Source: Tenrec ecaudatus (Eukaryota; Chordata; Mammalia; Afrosoricida; Tenrecidae). From it: a DNA stretch of 64,000 nucleotides. Positions 10,804 through 22,929 of this stretch are shown here, piece after piece. The stretch is from positions 112,513,677-112,577,676 of the forward strand of contig NC_134542.1 in NCBI RefSeq assembly GCF_050624435.1, in the 5' to 3' direction. Position 1 is the stretch's first letter, and each line of letters begins with the position of its first letter. The notes under the pieces are model-generated. The model ran no database searches. It was not told where the DNA came from and was given only the letters and a program-made list of their open reading frames with translations. A program made the position numbers and the translations under genes.

Positions 10804-12625
10804 AAAAAAATCATTTTATTGGGGCTCATACAACTCTTATCACAATCCACGCATACATCAATTGTATAAAACACACTTATACATTCGTTGTCCTCATCAT
10901 TCTCAAAACTCTCGCTCTCCGCTTGGGATCCTGGAATTATCTCCTTATTTCCTTCTGCCCTGCCTTCACTCCCCCTCCCCCATGAACCCTTAATAATTTA
11001 TATATTATTATTTTATCATATCTTGCACTGTCCGGCGTCTCCCTTCATCCACTTTTCTGTTGTCTATCTCTCAGAGAGGTCTGGCATCTCCCTTCATCCA
11101 CTTTTCAGTTGTCTGTCTCTCAGAGAGGAGGTTATATGTAGATCCTTGTAATCAGTTCCCCATTTCTACCTCACCTTCCCTCCCTGTATCGCTGCTCTCT
11201 CCACTGATCCTGAGGTGTTCATCTGTCCTGGATTCCCTGTGTTTCCTGCACCAGTGTGCATCCTCTGGTCTAACCAGGTTTGCAAGGTAGAATTGGGATC
11301 ATGCTAGTGGGTGGGAGAAAGCAGAAGAACTAAATATCATATCAGTGGGTGCCCACCTTCCGGATAGGATCACTGAAGACTAACGTGTGCATAAGCAAAT
11401 GTGGTGAAGACAGATAATGGTGCCTGGCTATCAAAAGATATAGCATCTGGGGTCTTAAAGGCTTGAAGATAAACAAGCGGCCATCTAGTTGAGAAGCATC
11501 AAAGTCCACATGGAAGAAGCACACCAGCCTGTCTGACCACAAGGTGTAGAAAGGATCAGTTATCAGATACCAAAGAACTAAAAATCAAATCAATGGGTAA
11601 CCACCTTCCTGATATGATCAATGAAGACAAATGTGTGCATAAGAAAATGTGGTGAAGAAACCTGATGGTGCCTGACTATCAAAAGATACAGCATCTGGGG
11701 TGTTGGAGGCTCAAAGATAAACAAGTGGCCATCTAGTTCAGAAGCAACAAAGTCCATATGGAAGAAACGCACCAGCCTGTGTGACCACGAGCTGTCGAAG
11801 GGATCAGATATCAAGCATCAAGGAACAAAAAGATCATAAATGTGGGTGAGTGCAGAGTGGAGATTCAAAGATCATTGGTAGCCAACCGGACACCCCTTAC
11901 TGAAGGGTTGTGGGGAGGAGATGAGCCAGTCAGGGTTCAGGGTAGCAACGATGAAATATATAAATTTCCTCTAGTTCTTAAATACTTCCTCCCCCCACTA
12001 TCATGCTCCCAATTCTACTTTACAAATCCGGCTAGACCAGAGAATGTACATTAGTACAGATAGCAACTGGAAACACAGGGAATTCAGGACAGATGACTCC
12101 TTCAGGACCAGTGGTGAGAGTGGCGATGCCTGGAGATTGGAGGGAATGTGGGGTAAAAAGGGGGAACTGATTACAAGAATCTACATATAGCCTCCTCCCT
12201 TGGGGATGGATAGCAGAGAAGAGGGCGGGGGGAACATTGGACAGTGGAACATATGACAAAATAATAATAATTTATGAATTATGAAGGGTTCATGAGGTAG
12301 GGGGAGTGGGGAGAGAGGGGGAAATGAGCAGTTGATATTAAGGGCTCAAGTAGAAGGCAAATGTTTTGAGAATGATGATGGCAACAAATGTACATATGTG
12401 CTTGACACAATGGATGTATATATGGATAGTGATAAGAATTGTACCAGCCCCCAATAAAATGATTTAAAAAAAAAGAACTAGAGGAAGGTTGTGAGTTTCA
12501 TCAATGCTACACTGCACCCTGGGTGACTCATCTCCTCCCCACTACCCCTCTGCAAGGGATGTCCAGTTGTCTACAGATGGGCATTGGGTCCCCATTGAAC
12601 ACTCCCCTCATTTACGATGTGGGGC
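10804..12625 (-). mobile_element. L1 3' UTR fragment split by another L1
   Basis: The antisense L1 occupies 10804-11335 and resumes at about 12476-12625 with the next colinear segment. A plus-strand L1 separates the halves. The motif agaacta appears on both sides of the insertion. The left half contains an internal tandem duplication with a 49-base period (about 11041-11138). Confidence 0.85.
11336..12475 (+). mobile_element. L1 3' UTR fragment inserted in L1, internal 248-bp tandem duplication
   Basis: Sense copy ending in an aataaa signal and A-tail at about 12450-12475. One segment is present twice in tandem. The motif ccacctt recurs at 11353 and 11601, giving a period of 248 bases, and the following ~240 bases align throughout. 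Sister copies at 15949-16200 and 9400-9660 have the segment once, so the duplication is specific to this copy. Confidence 0.88.
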
Positions 12626-12708
12626 CTCTCATGTAATATTTAGATGTCACCAACAGGAATGTTATGTTGATATTTCTATTTGGAAATGTATAAAGAATAC
12701 GTCCACTA

Positions 12709-12862
12709 GGAGGTCTGGCGGCATAGCGAATGATGCATTGGTCTGCTAATTGCAAGGTCAGTCGTTTGAAACTACCGGTTTCCCACTCCCTGAAACTCAC
12801 AGGTGGCAGTTCTCTGTCCGATCGAGTCACAGAAAGTCTGCACTGACTCCATGGCCGTGTGA
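12709..12862 (+). mobile_element. AfroSINE
   Basis: Head with 'ggcggcatagcg' and the 'gcaaggtcagtcgtttgaaac' region, then 'gaaactcacagg' and a diverged tail. Loosely complete. Confidence 0.72.
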
Positions 12863-12879
12863 GAGAGAACGTGGGTGCA

Positions 12880-14508
12880 CTACACTTGTGATTCTAAAAT
12901 GTTCTGCAATTTCTATAGTTCAGTTATTATTTTTCTTAGAATTGTGATTCATTTGATCTGAAGCAAGTCATTTAAGATTTTTATGTTTCACGGGGCCACT
13001 GTCAATGACCTCTAATAGCTTTTATAGTTTTAAAATTTGAGATTCATTAATGAAGATCACCCGAGAAATGTTTTCCAACTTATTTTCAGTTTCTTATTGG
13101 TTTTGTTTTTGTTGTCTTTTTTTCTGGAGCTGTGAATCTGAAAAATTCTGGGCTAAACATAACATATAATATGCTCTGTTTCCAATTGAAGATTAAAACC
13201 ATCAAAAACACATAAATTATATCTGACATAATATTTGAGTTTTGCTGACAAGTAAAAAAGCCTAGTAAACAAATATTAGCTTGCAGAGAGAATAATGTGC
13301 AGTGCAGGTAAAACCACACGTCTTCTCTTGGTTCTGCATTCTGAGTTGCTAGAAGTGAACACAGCTGTGAACAGGTAATGCTAAGGGAACTTCTGCCTGG
13401 CCGTCCCAGGATGTCAGCTCTGATCTGCATTGCGGCCTACTCCCAAGGGGCCTGCAATAGTTACTGAAGACAAGACAACCCTTCGCAGCATATGTAACTC
13501 TCCATCTGCTAGCGCCCTTTCTATCCTTGGTGCTCTATGTTTCACTTTTCTTGTTCTTCTATTTCTATGCTATTTATTTTCCTTCTTGATATTAACAAAC
13601 ACTTCGGTATCAGGAGACGGATAGAGAAAAAAAAATACAAAAACCTACAGAAAGCCAGAATCTGTGTAAGGCAGAAACCTGTCAGAGAAAGAAGATGCTA
13701 CTCTTTTTTTGTTAATAGAACTGATTTAAAAAGGGCTCAGTCACACCTGGTCAGAGGGGAAATTCTTAAGACCCAGAAAATAAGGCAGTCTCTGATTTCA
13801 GTGTCTAAGAAGTATGTGATCTGATCCTGGGTTCAGGTCACTGATCCTGAAGGATTTGTACATTGTTTAAGGAAGGAAGACTAAAAGGAAGAGATGATTA
13901 ACCAAACTCTTACAAGTGCCCGTGACACTGTATGAAGTGTTGGGAAGACATGGATTCCCGTCTTCAAAGAATGAGCCATCTGGTACTTGGCTGATGCTAC
14001 TCATTTCATCTCTTTGATATCCTTTGAAATAGGATTATCCCTGTCTTGTAGATAAGAAGTTAAGAAATGTATCCATTTGTGTCTGAATCTAAAGTCACAT
14101 TTCTACACTGAATCTAAAGCTATGTTCTATATTGTTTACTGGACAATAAAATGTAATTGAATTAAGTACATTGTGGGTGTAGTGGGCTATATTTATAATT
14201 GTCATATCAGAGAAGGATAAGATATCAGCACTGATTGGAAAGACATATAGGAACTTCATGAAAAAGTGGGAACTGGAATGATTTTCTCCATTCACTGTTT
14301 ACTGAAATACTTTTTATGTACTCATCTTTGTCAGAGGCAGTCTTATGGCCTGGGTTACCTGCCCAGGACTCAATTGATGTGTACATGCAAAAATACTACA
14401 TAAACATTGTGAAATTTATTATGTAGTAGTCATAACATAGCTGGTAACATTTAAATTTTTTTCTTAAATTCCAATAGTATAAATTAACCCAATATCTTGA
14501 ATTAAGAG
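12880..14508. other. Repeat-poor DNA with one MIR remnant
   Basis: AT-rich single-copy sequence. Open frames at 13086-13430 and 13537-13824 have no domain and are low-complexity. A probable MIR lies at 13985-14090. Confidence 0.4.
13985..14090 (-). repeat. MIR SINE remnant
   Basis: Reads as an antisense MIR core: a 'ctcatttcatc' block, a 'gaaataggattatccctg' block and a diverged 'gataagaagttaag' block. Confidence 0.5.
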
Positions 14509-16919
14509 TGTAGTAACCCAGTTTAGCACGTAGAACTCCATTTTGTATTGAACTGCCTTTAACCACCAACTATCAGCTAAGTCCCACCCCCCTTTCTCGT
14601 CCCCACCCTTCTTGATAGACCTTCACTCTCTTGAGATGTCTCCAGACTCTGCCTGCCCAAATATCAAGAAATGTAAGCTATCCTGTTATACTTTGAATTA
14701 TTACCTGCAGCTGTGTTGTTCCTCATACCCTGCCAGCCTGATGGAATGCAACAGCCTGAACATCCTTCCCCATGACTTTGAACTATATAAATCCTGTGCT
14801 TTCTTTGTTCTGCATCAAGAGCTTCCCAGGCTTCCTCACACCAGCTACATGGACAACTGTCCCTGCCCTAGAAGGATTTACTTGAGAGGATGGCACTGAA
14901 GCTGCAGCTAGGGGAGAGGGGTATGTCTGATCAGAGCACACAGGAGCAAATGAAGCGGGAGAAAGAGAGAGTGGAGCACATCCTGGCCCATCAGGCCAGG
15001 AGGATGATATCCCCGTTCTGAACAGCCAATGCACAGAGTGGACAATATGGCTGATCCCACTATGAGACATGCTGTCCCTTGCTGGCCCAGGGCCCTAAGG
15101 GGGACAACACTGGAGAATCAGTGTCCATACTGGCCCAGACTGACCTTGTGACACCGAGGCAAACCACTAAAGGTGCGTGGCAGAGCAACCGTGGGACCAG
15201 AGCAGGGAGCCCCCGAGGGAGTACAAAGGACAGACTCTGGGGCCAGAGCATGGTACCCCATCGGACCTGACTGAAGGACATGCCTAGAGACCAAAAATCA
15301 GACTTTGATCTTTTTACAGGGTTTTCTTCATTAAAATTTTTTTCTTTTAATTTATTTATTCTATGGGTAATTAGTTTTCTTTTTTGTTGTCATTGCTGTG
15401 TTCTCATTCATCGCCTATATTGCTATGGCTTGATTTATGGTGCAAATTATTATCTCTACACCTCTATCTAGATAAGATAGACTGGATGAATAGTCTGGAG
15501 GAGAAAACAACAGGAACAATGGTTCTAGGGAGACACGGGAGAGGGGGAGGCAGGGGTAAGGAGGTGGTGCTGAACAATCCAGGGACAGGGGAGCAACAAG
15601 TGATCCAAAATCAGTGGCAAGGAGGGTGTGAGAGGTCTGGTAGGGATTCAGCAAGAGCAATGTAACCGAGAGAAATTACTGAAACCCAAATGAAGGCTGA
15701 GCATGATAGTGGGACAAGAGAAAAGTAAAAGGAAATAGAGGAAAGAACTAGGTGACAAACGGTATTTATAGAGGTCTAAAGACTGGAATGCACATATGTA
15801 AATATATTTATATAAGAGTGTGGGGGAACAGATCTATATGCATATATTTATAGGTTTAGTATTAAGGCAGCAGATGGACACTGTGCCTCCACTCAAGTAC
15901 TTACTCAATGCAAGAACACATTGTTCTATTAAATTGGCATTCCAGGATTCACACCTTCCCAATACGATTGCTGAAGAAAAATGTGTGCATAAGCAAATGT
16001 GGTGAAGAAAACTGATGGTGCCCAGCTACCAAGAGATATAGTGTCTGGGGTCTTAAAGGCTTGAAGATAAACAAGTGGCCATCTAGTTCAGAAGAAACAA
16101 AGCCCACATGGAAGAAGCACACCAGCCTGTGTGACCATGAGGTGTCGAAGGGATCAGGTATCAAGGATCAAAGAACAAAAAATTATATCATTGTAAGTGT
16201 GGGTGAGTGCAGGGTGGAGATTCAAAGCCCATCGGTAGGCAACTGGACATCCCCTTACTGAAGGGTTGTGGATAGGAGATGAGTCAGTCAGGGTGCAGGG
16301 TAACAACGAAGAAACATAACTTTCCTCTAGTTCTTAAATACTTCCTCCCCACCACTATCATGATCCTAATTCTACCTTACAAATCTGGCTAGACCAGAGG
16401 ATGAACACTGGTACAGATAGGAACTGGAAACACAGGGAATCAAGGACAGATGACTCCTTTAGGACCAGTGGTGAGAGTGGCGATGCCTGGAGGGTGGAGG
16501 GAATGTGGGATAGAAAGGGGGAACCGATTGCAAGAATCTACCTATAGCCTCCTCCCTGGGGAATGGACAGCAGAGAAGAGGGTGGGGGGAGACATCGGAC
16601 AGTGTAACATGACAGAATAATAATTTTTGAATGATGAAGGATTCATGAGGTAGGGCAGAGTGGGGAGGGAGGGGGAAAATGAGCAGTCGATATTAAGGGC
16701 TCAAGTAGAAAGCAAATGTTTTGAGAATGATGGTGGCAGCAAATGTACATATGTGCTTGACACAATGGAGGGATGTATGGATTGTGATAAGAATTGTATG
16801 AACCCTCAATAAAATGATTTAATAAAAAGATCTTTCCAGGTTCTCACCTCCTCTTGAACCAGCTGTAAGAAAGAACTTTATAGTAAATGGTGTTTGATTA
16901 ACCTCTCATGGGTATAACA
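14509..16919 (+). mobile_element. Probable solo ERV LTR split by an L1
   Basis: The LTR parts are 14509-14831 and about 16850-16919, some 390 bp when the L1 is ignored. It starts TG and ends CA. A TATA-box-like actatataaatcc lies at about 14782-14794, followed by 'ctgtgctttctttgttctg'. The second part contains 'cctcttgaaccagctgtaag', like an R-U5 region. No internal retroviral sequence is present, as expected for a recombined solo LTR. I see no convincing duplication of the LTR's own target. Confidence 0.55.
14832..16836 (+). mobile_element. L1 3' UTR fragment, ~2.0 kb, nested in LTR
   Basis: Colinear with 8250-10302, including the T-rich middle and the terminal aataaa plus A-rich end. Candidate target-site duplications are agagcttcccagg (about 14819-14831) and agatctttccagg (about 16837-16849), matching at 10 of 13 positions. 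Here the segment duplicated at 11.35-11.85 kb is single. Confidence 0.85.
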
Positions 16920-17845
16920 AAAATGAAGCCTTAATATCTTTAAAGAAGTTAACCAAGCTTTTGATTTTCCTAAATAAATTGAGCAAACTAATCACCTGAG
17001 GGTCTTTTTAGAACCAGAGATTCCAGAAATGTCTTGGAATTCATATTTTTTAACAATGGCTCTAGGTTATTTTTATTATAAGATGAGTTTGGGAAACATC
17101 AATTTAGCCCCAAAGTGGCCTCAGTTAGGCCACTGGGTCTGATGGACTGGAAATTAGACTTAGATTTTGATGGGAAAACAGAATTTCAAATCAGAATAAA
17201 ATGTAATTATATGTAATCCTATTACTTAAAAAGAGAGAGAGAGAAACAAACACAGGAATGTTAATTAATGCCATGTAAAATTTCTTTGACTGTGGAAGAA
17301 AACAATCAGATGGCATGGGAAAAATGATTGCTAATTCCCTTTAACATTACATGGATATTTGAATCAGATCAAATCTGGGATAGGTCAAATCTATTTCCTT
17401 GACAATTATTGCTTGAACTTCTGTTTTCGAGAAGTCCAAGGACTGAGTAGCAGAGGGTTCGTCTGGAATTTTAGTGAAAAAAAATTCAGAATCTGGTTAA
17501 TAAAGAAAAGCAAAATCTCTGTTTTACATAGAAAAATCCTTGATGAATATTTCTTAATGAGGATGATGCTCTGTTTTTCCACAAAGTCAAAGCCTTTATT
17601 ATTATTTTATGATGAAATGATTTAGCGGCTTGTTTGTGGTACAGGGAAGAGGAGGTACTTTTAGCTTTCTAGTTCTTTGGGGTAAAGATTAATGCTCTCT
17701 ACTCCAGATATTAATCAATGCGCTTGGGTTTCATCAGAATTAACATGTTCTATTTTAACCAAGTAACTGAACTCGTCTGTTTTTCCATTTTCATCTCTGC
17801 CACAGGAACACGACGCTACATATTCTTTGCATTTGATAGGTTATT
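16920..17845. other. Repeat-poor AT-rich DNA, no gene seen
   Basis: About 0.9 kb with no recognised repeat. The 88-codon frame at 17359-17625 has no domain I can name. Confidence 0.4.
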
Positions 17846-17847
17846 GT

Positions 17848-18035
17848 GAGATGGAGCTGTGGTGGAGTAGTAGTGACGTGTTTGCATGGCCAGCAGTTTG
17901 AAACCACCAGCAGCTCCGCGGAGCAAGAAGAAAGCTCGGACTTTCTACTCTCGTGACCAGTTCCTCTCGGAAACCGACAGGGAGTGCTGTGAGCCCCCAT
18001 TGACTGCTCAGCAATGAGTACGAGTCGTGAATTTT
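17848..18035 (+). mobile_element. AfroSINE
   Basis: Contains the 'cagcagtttgaaaccaccag' block, the 'ctttctactctcgt' block and 'tctcggaaaccgacagg'. The first tRNA-like segment is shortened. Confidence 0.78.
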
Positions 18036-19439
18036 CAATGAGATGATGACGGTAAACCCAAAAGGTTATTAAATTCATCTGATGATCACAAAATCTATAT
18101 ATTTTGTTTTAAAATTAGCTTGCAAATCATTCTCCACTGTTCAAAAGTGTTATCTGGCCAGCGATCCTAATGAAGGCAAGGGGGAAGCCCAGATGAATTC
18201 CTGGGATTCTTTCTGTGTCCAAATTCTCCCAAGGTGACACAGGGTTGAGTGTCCACCTGTTCACCAGAAATGATTGCAACATCAAAGAATAAAAGAGCAG
18301 CAGTGTGGGATCCAGACCCACTCTCTGAAACCTGCCCCAGTCCTCGCTCTTCTTGTTTAGCAGCTAAGGAGAGGCCACCCCTATGAAATGCTGCCCATCT
18401 TTTCCCGGGTCTGATCCTTAATTTGAATGCTCTCACTGGCTGGGGAGGCCGAGTGGGAAAATGCTGGCAATGCAAAGGTTAATAGAAGCGCTGACACAAC
18501 CCTAATTGCAGCAGGGCAAATGTATCGCTCTAATTGTAGCTAGCACTTATCTCGGTTTCTCATACTCTTTCAGCTCATTGAGATCGGCTTCCAGCTGAGG
18601 ATGAAAAGGGGGGGGGGCGTCTGGAGTCGCTTGAATGAGCAGGGTCTGATAGAGTTATCAGGCCTTTGCAGATAGAATGCCTGCCACTTAGGGATACATT
18701 GTCATAATCAGTGTTTGGGCAAAACACCTGAGCTTCTGCAGGGACCACGAACCCCCTCTGCACTTAGACACTGTGCTGGTTGCCTGGTGATTGGACTGAA
18801 GGGGAGGGATGGATGAAACTGAAAGGTGCCTGTCTGAACTGGTTCTCAGACGCTTGACTGAGCGTTTCCCATTAGGTCATTGTTTACCCTCATTTGAATA
18901 TATGTTTATTTTCACAGTTAGGAAGGCATTGGAAACATGCCCAACTCATCTATAGCCACTGACTGTAGCTTTTAAAATCCAAACATGCTGATGCTTGCTG
19001 AGTGTAATTGGCCATGCTACATAGTGCTGGCTTTGGGAGGGTGGAGATGCTAATTTTGCAACTGTGGGATCTAAAGTTAGCTAATTTAACGAGGACCTTT
19101 ACAGTCAAAAGACACTCTGTTGAGATTAACCATCACTGTTGTTCATCTTGCTAATGTTAGCACTGAACTTTTACCTAAGTGGGTACCTTTGTGGCGCCAA
19201 TTAGACCGATGTTGGGTCAATACGTGTGAATGGGAAGGTTGGTCCTTCTCTCTACCATTCAGTCTGACAACTTATTCACACTGCTGATTTTATGTTACCC
19301 ATTTCCAGTAGTATTTTTGTTTAACCAGCCAAATGCTGAGCTCAGGAAGAAGGAATGCCATGTGTGTTAAAGACCTTAGTGTACATTCTGAGTTCACTTA
19401 ATCCTCACACTCTTGGCTTTTTGTTGCTTGTTTGGGGCA
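18036..19439. other. Repeat-free island, no gene seen
   Basis: About 1.4 kb in which I recognise no repeat, unusual for this window. No open frame has a domain. CpG dinucleotides persist near 18485-18600, and homeodomain-type taat cores recur near 18500-18545 and 19050-19200. A G-run lies at about 18607-18616. It may be a conserved regulatory block. Confidence 0.45.
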
Positions 19440-19811
19440 CAATCAGGAAGACCAGAGAAGAAATGATGCATTTAAGTTATGGTTCTGGTGAAGAATATTG
19501 AATATACCAGGGGCTTCCAGAAGAACAAACAAATCTATTTGGAGAAAAGTACAGCCAGAATGCTCCCCCAAACAAGGATGGTGGTCTGTTTCAAGTGGTT
19601 TGGACCAGTTCTTGGAGAAGGACCTCATGCTGGCTAAGTGTTCATGAGAAAGAAGAAAATCCTCAACAAGATCAACTTACACAGGATCTGCCACAACAGT
19701 CTCAACCACAGGAACGGGAGGAGAGCGGCACAAGATTGGGCAGTTTCATTTTGTTATACATCTGGGTATGGTGATTCAGAAGGAAACTTCTGGATGGCAC
19801 CTAGCAACAAG
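19440..19811 (+). mobile_element. RTE LINE, 3' end
   Basis: Starts at the 'gaagaccagagaagaa' block and runs to the 3' terminus, recognised by 'ggatggcacctagcaaca' near 19790-19810. LTR-like repeat A follows at once. Confidence 0.82.
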
Positions 19812-20318
19812 TGAAACAGACAGGTATGTTTATAGTGCTGGGTTAGTCTCCTAGGTGGGAACACACATAGAAACTCATGTGTGTAAGAGAAAACTTAATA
19901 TCAAAGAACAATTGTACATTAAGAAAACATCCCAGCCCAGATTAAGTCCATAAGTCCAATATTATCCCATGATACCAGTCCATGAATTTCCCTTTATACT
20001 CACTCAGTCATGCAATGACGCTGAATGCAGGAAGATCACAGGCCAGTGGGTGGAAAGTCTTGTGAATCCAGTAGAGGTGGAAGCAGCTCAGCACTGGCAC
20101 GAGTCTCCATGTGACTCCTCCAGCTCCAGGGCTCTCTGGCTCCATCAGTGTAGCGCCCTGTGGCTTGTCAACAGGAATGTCTCGCAGGGAGTGTCTCTGG
20201 CCTCCAGTGAGCTATTTATCTCTGTGGTGCCTCCAAATGAGATCATCAAACTGCGACCTGATTGACAGGCTAGACTCCACCCCTTCTCAAGTTGACAGGA
20301 GATTATGAAACTTCCACA
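19812..20318 (-). mobile_element. LTR-like repeat A, copy 2
   Basis: Homologous to 7531-8038 over nearly its full length. Read on the minus strand it begins TGTGGAAGTT, matching the start of copy 1. It lacks the GA expansion of copy 1. No retroviral coding sequence adjoins. Confidence 0.55.
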
Positions 20319-20892
20319 AGTGCTTGGGTAAAATAAAGTTTTTGTTTGGACACTAGTTTACCTTAGAAAGGATTACAAATTGGAATAGAAAAAAATAAAC
20401 CTTACCTACTTGATAGCTCTGCCTAGGAGTGACCTCATTTGTCATTTGTCCATTTGAAAAAGTTGCATTTTCGGATTTGAGTTCACACATTTTATTTTAC
20501 AGTGTACTTGAGAACTTTAAGAGTGTTTACTAAAATTTTTGGACCAATTGCTACTCAATTAAGATGAGACTTATTAAATTAGCAATGCCAAACAAAGGAA
20601 ATACAATATTTTGATTCAGATTCCTATATAATATTTTTGAAAAGTAAAAGCTGACCTTTTTGTCTCTGTATAATCAGAATAATTTAGCAATCAATAATCA
20701 AGAGTTGCCATTTTATTCAGAAAGCAATATCTTCATTTATGAACGATAGGATTATATAACCCAAAACCTGTCAATCAATTTAATAACTATTCTAAGCAAT
20801 GGGATAATTTAATAAAGGCAGAAATTCACAGAATTAGCAGGCCAATGTGGATGAACTTATATATGTGTACACACACACCCACACATATATGG
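20319..20892. other. AT-rich repeat-poor DNA
   Basis: No gene or named repeat seen. A short (CA)-rich patch lies at about 20870-20888. Confidence 0.4.
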
Positions 20893-20950
20893 ATTGTAAC
20901 AGTGGCTGCATTGATGGACTCCAACATAAGAGCAATTGTGAAGATGGATA
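20893..20950 (+). mobile_element. RTE LINE fragment, very short
   Basis: About 58 bases matching the RTE block just before the 3' terminus ('gtggctgca...ggactc' then 'gcaattgtgaagatgg'). Confidence 0.6.
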
Positions 20951-20952
20951 AA

Positions 20953-21085
20953 GTAGAGCTGCCCCGGTGGGTTTTGAGTCTATATATTGTTACGGAACCC
21001 TCATATCCTTCTTCAGAGCAGCTGGTGGGTTCAAACTACCTACCTTGAGGTTCACAGCTCATTGCTACTACGGCTTCTTTATAGA
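20953..21085 (-). mobile_element. AfroSINE
   Basis: Antisense head region: 'ggtgggttcaaactacctacc' lies opposite the SINE B-box block. The tail is missing. Confidence 0.6.
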
Positions 21086-21106
21086 CACAAGCATTGGCAC
21101 AGACAC

Positions 21107-21186
21107 AAACACTCAGAAGAGAGACAGAGAGACAAAGAGAGGGAGTGAGAGAGAGGAAGACAGAGAGAAAGAGAGAGAGGGAGAAC
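21107..21186. repeat. GA-rich low-complexity tract
   Basis: Purine-only run of gaga, gaca and gagg words, about 80 bases. Confidence 0.85.
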
Positions 21187-21235
21187 CTAATTAGAAATTG
21201 TATAATAGAGAGAAGCCATATATAGATATATCTAT

Positions 21236-21335
21236 TTATTTTTAAATCATTTTATTGGGGTGCTCTTAAGTTCTTATAACACTCTTACACCCATTGTGTC
21301 AAGCACACTGACTGTAATAATTCTTTCATCTTCTG
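21236..21335 (-). mobile_element. Short L1 3' terminus
   Basis: Begins 'aaatcattttattgggg', the L1 3'-end block, and fades after about 100 bases. Confidence 0.7.
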
Positions 21336-21344
21336 AAACCATTT

Positions 21345-21556
21345 TATTGGTACTTATGGGGCACACTGGTTACGAGTTGGGCTGTGAACCACAAGGTCAG
21401 CAGTTTGAAACCACCAGCAACTCCGAGGGAGAAAGATGAGATTTTCTCATCCCGTACAGAGTTACAGCTTTGAAAACCTTCAAGGGCATTTATACCCTGT
21501 CTTGCAGGGTGGCTATGAGTTGTTAACTCCTTGATGGCAGTGAGTTTGGTTTTTAT
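21345..21556 (+). mobile_element. AfroSINE
   Basis: Nearly complete: head with 'gaaccacaaggtcagcagttt', then 'ctccgagggagaaagatgag', the acagagttacag block and a 'gatggcagtgagtttggttt' end. The ~36 bases after it resemble those after the SINE at 22512-22722. Confidence 0.85.
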
Positions 21557-21599
21557 GTATCATGTTTGTAAAAGGTGACAAAATTTGTGATAGGCTTTT

Positions 21600-22481
21600 T
21601 AAATTTAAATTTTATTGGGAGTTCTTGCAGCTCTAGTCACAACCCAGACATATATCCATTTTGTCAAACACATCTTTACAAATGTTGTCATCACCTTTTA
21701 AAAACATTTCCCTTCTACTTGAACCCTTGGCATCAGCTCCTCATTTACCCGCTCCCTCCCCCATGCTTCCTCCATTATTTATAAATTATCCCCCCGCCAT
21801 GTTTTATACTGACTGATGTCTCATTTCACCCACTCTTCTGCCGTCTGTCCCCCTGGCATGGGGGCCATACGTCTATCATTGTGATGGCTTCCCCTTAACC
21901 ACCCTGTCCTCCCCTTCCCCCACCCCGCCTTATCCTCCTGGTCTTGCTGCTCTCCTTATTGGTCCTGAGGGGTTTATCTGTTCTGGATTCCCTGTGTTTC
22001 AAGCTCTTATCTGTACTGGTATACATATTCTGGTCTAGTCAGATTGGTAAAATAGAATTGGGGTCATCGTGGGGGCAGTCCATTAAAGAACTAGAGGAAG
22101 GTTGTGTGTTTCATCGGTGCGATACTGCACCCTGACTGACTCTTCTCTTCCTTGTGGCCTTCTGACAGGTGGTTGTCCAATTGACTACTGATGGGCTTTG
22201 CGATTCCTCTCTGCTCTCCCTCTCTTTCCCATTGATATGCTTTTTGTGTGTTTTGTTTTGGGTCTTTGATGCCTAATACCTGATTCAATCGACATCTCAT
22301 GATCACACAGGCTAGTGCACTTCTTCCATGTGGACCTTGTTACTTCTGAGCTAGGTAGCTGCTTGTTTATCTTCAAGCCTTTAAGACCCCAGACACTATA
22401 TCTTTTGATAGCTGGGCACCATCAGCTTTCTTCACATTTGCTTATGCACCCATTTTATCTTCAGTGATCATGTCAGGGAAG
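21600..22481 (-). mobile_element. L1 3' UTR fragment with 13-bp TSD
   Basis: The duplication gtgataggctttt occurs at 21587-21599 and 22482-22494. The copy is truncated in the 'ttcagtgatcatgtc' block and is somewhat more diverged than 44835-45571. Confidence 0.9.
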
Positions 22482-22511
22482 GTGATAGGCTTTTAAGAAA
22501 ATAATTTTTAT

Positions 22512-22722
22512 GAAAGGAATCCTAGTGGCATAGTGGTTATACTTTTGGCTCCTAAATGCAAGGTCAGCAGTTCAAAACTGCCAGCCATCCTGCAGGAGAA
22601 AGATGGGGCTATCTACTCCTGTAAGGAGTTACAGTCTGGCGAACTCACAGGTGCAGTTCTACTCAGCCCTGAGAGTCACTATGAGTTGGCATTGACTGGA
22701 TGGCAATTACTTTGGTGGGGAT
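22512..22722 (+). mobile_element. AfroSINE
   Basis: Head 'cctagtggcatagtggttat', body 'gcaggagaaagatgggg', and a tail ending near 'tggatggcaattactttgg'. It lies 18 bases past the preceding L1 target-site duplication. Confidence 0.85.
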
Positions 22723-22929
22723 TTTTTGTTGTTGTTTGTGTATTATATTTGTTAAAAGTGACACAATTTGTGTCACCTTTTAAAAACTTTTTAAAAAATT
22801 GTTTTTTATAAAAGTATTTTTTTCTAAGCAAAGAACTTAAAAATACCCAGGGCAAGCCAGAAAAATATCATGTTTTCACATGCAAAATTGTCATGGTTGA
22901 GAGATGTAATCTCAGAGATTGAGAAAGGC

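Noticed and set aside
14509-16919. Full-length endogenous retrovirus between LTR halves
   Set aside because: The 2 kb between the halves is L1 3' UTR, not gag-pol-env. It is one LTR split by an insertion.
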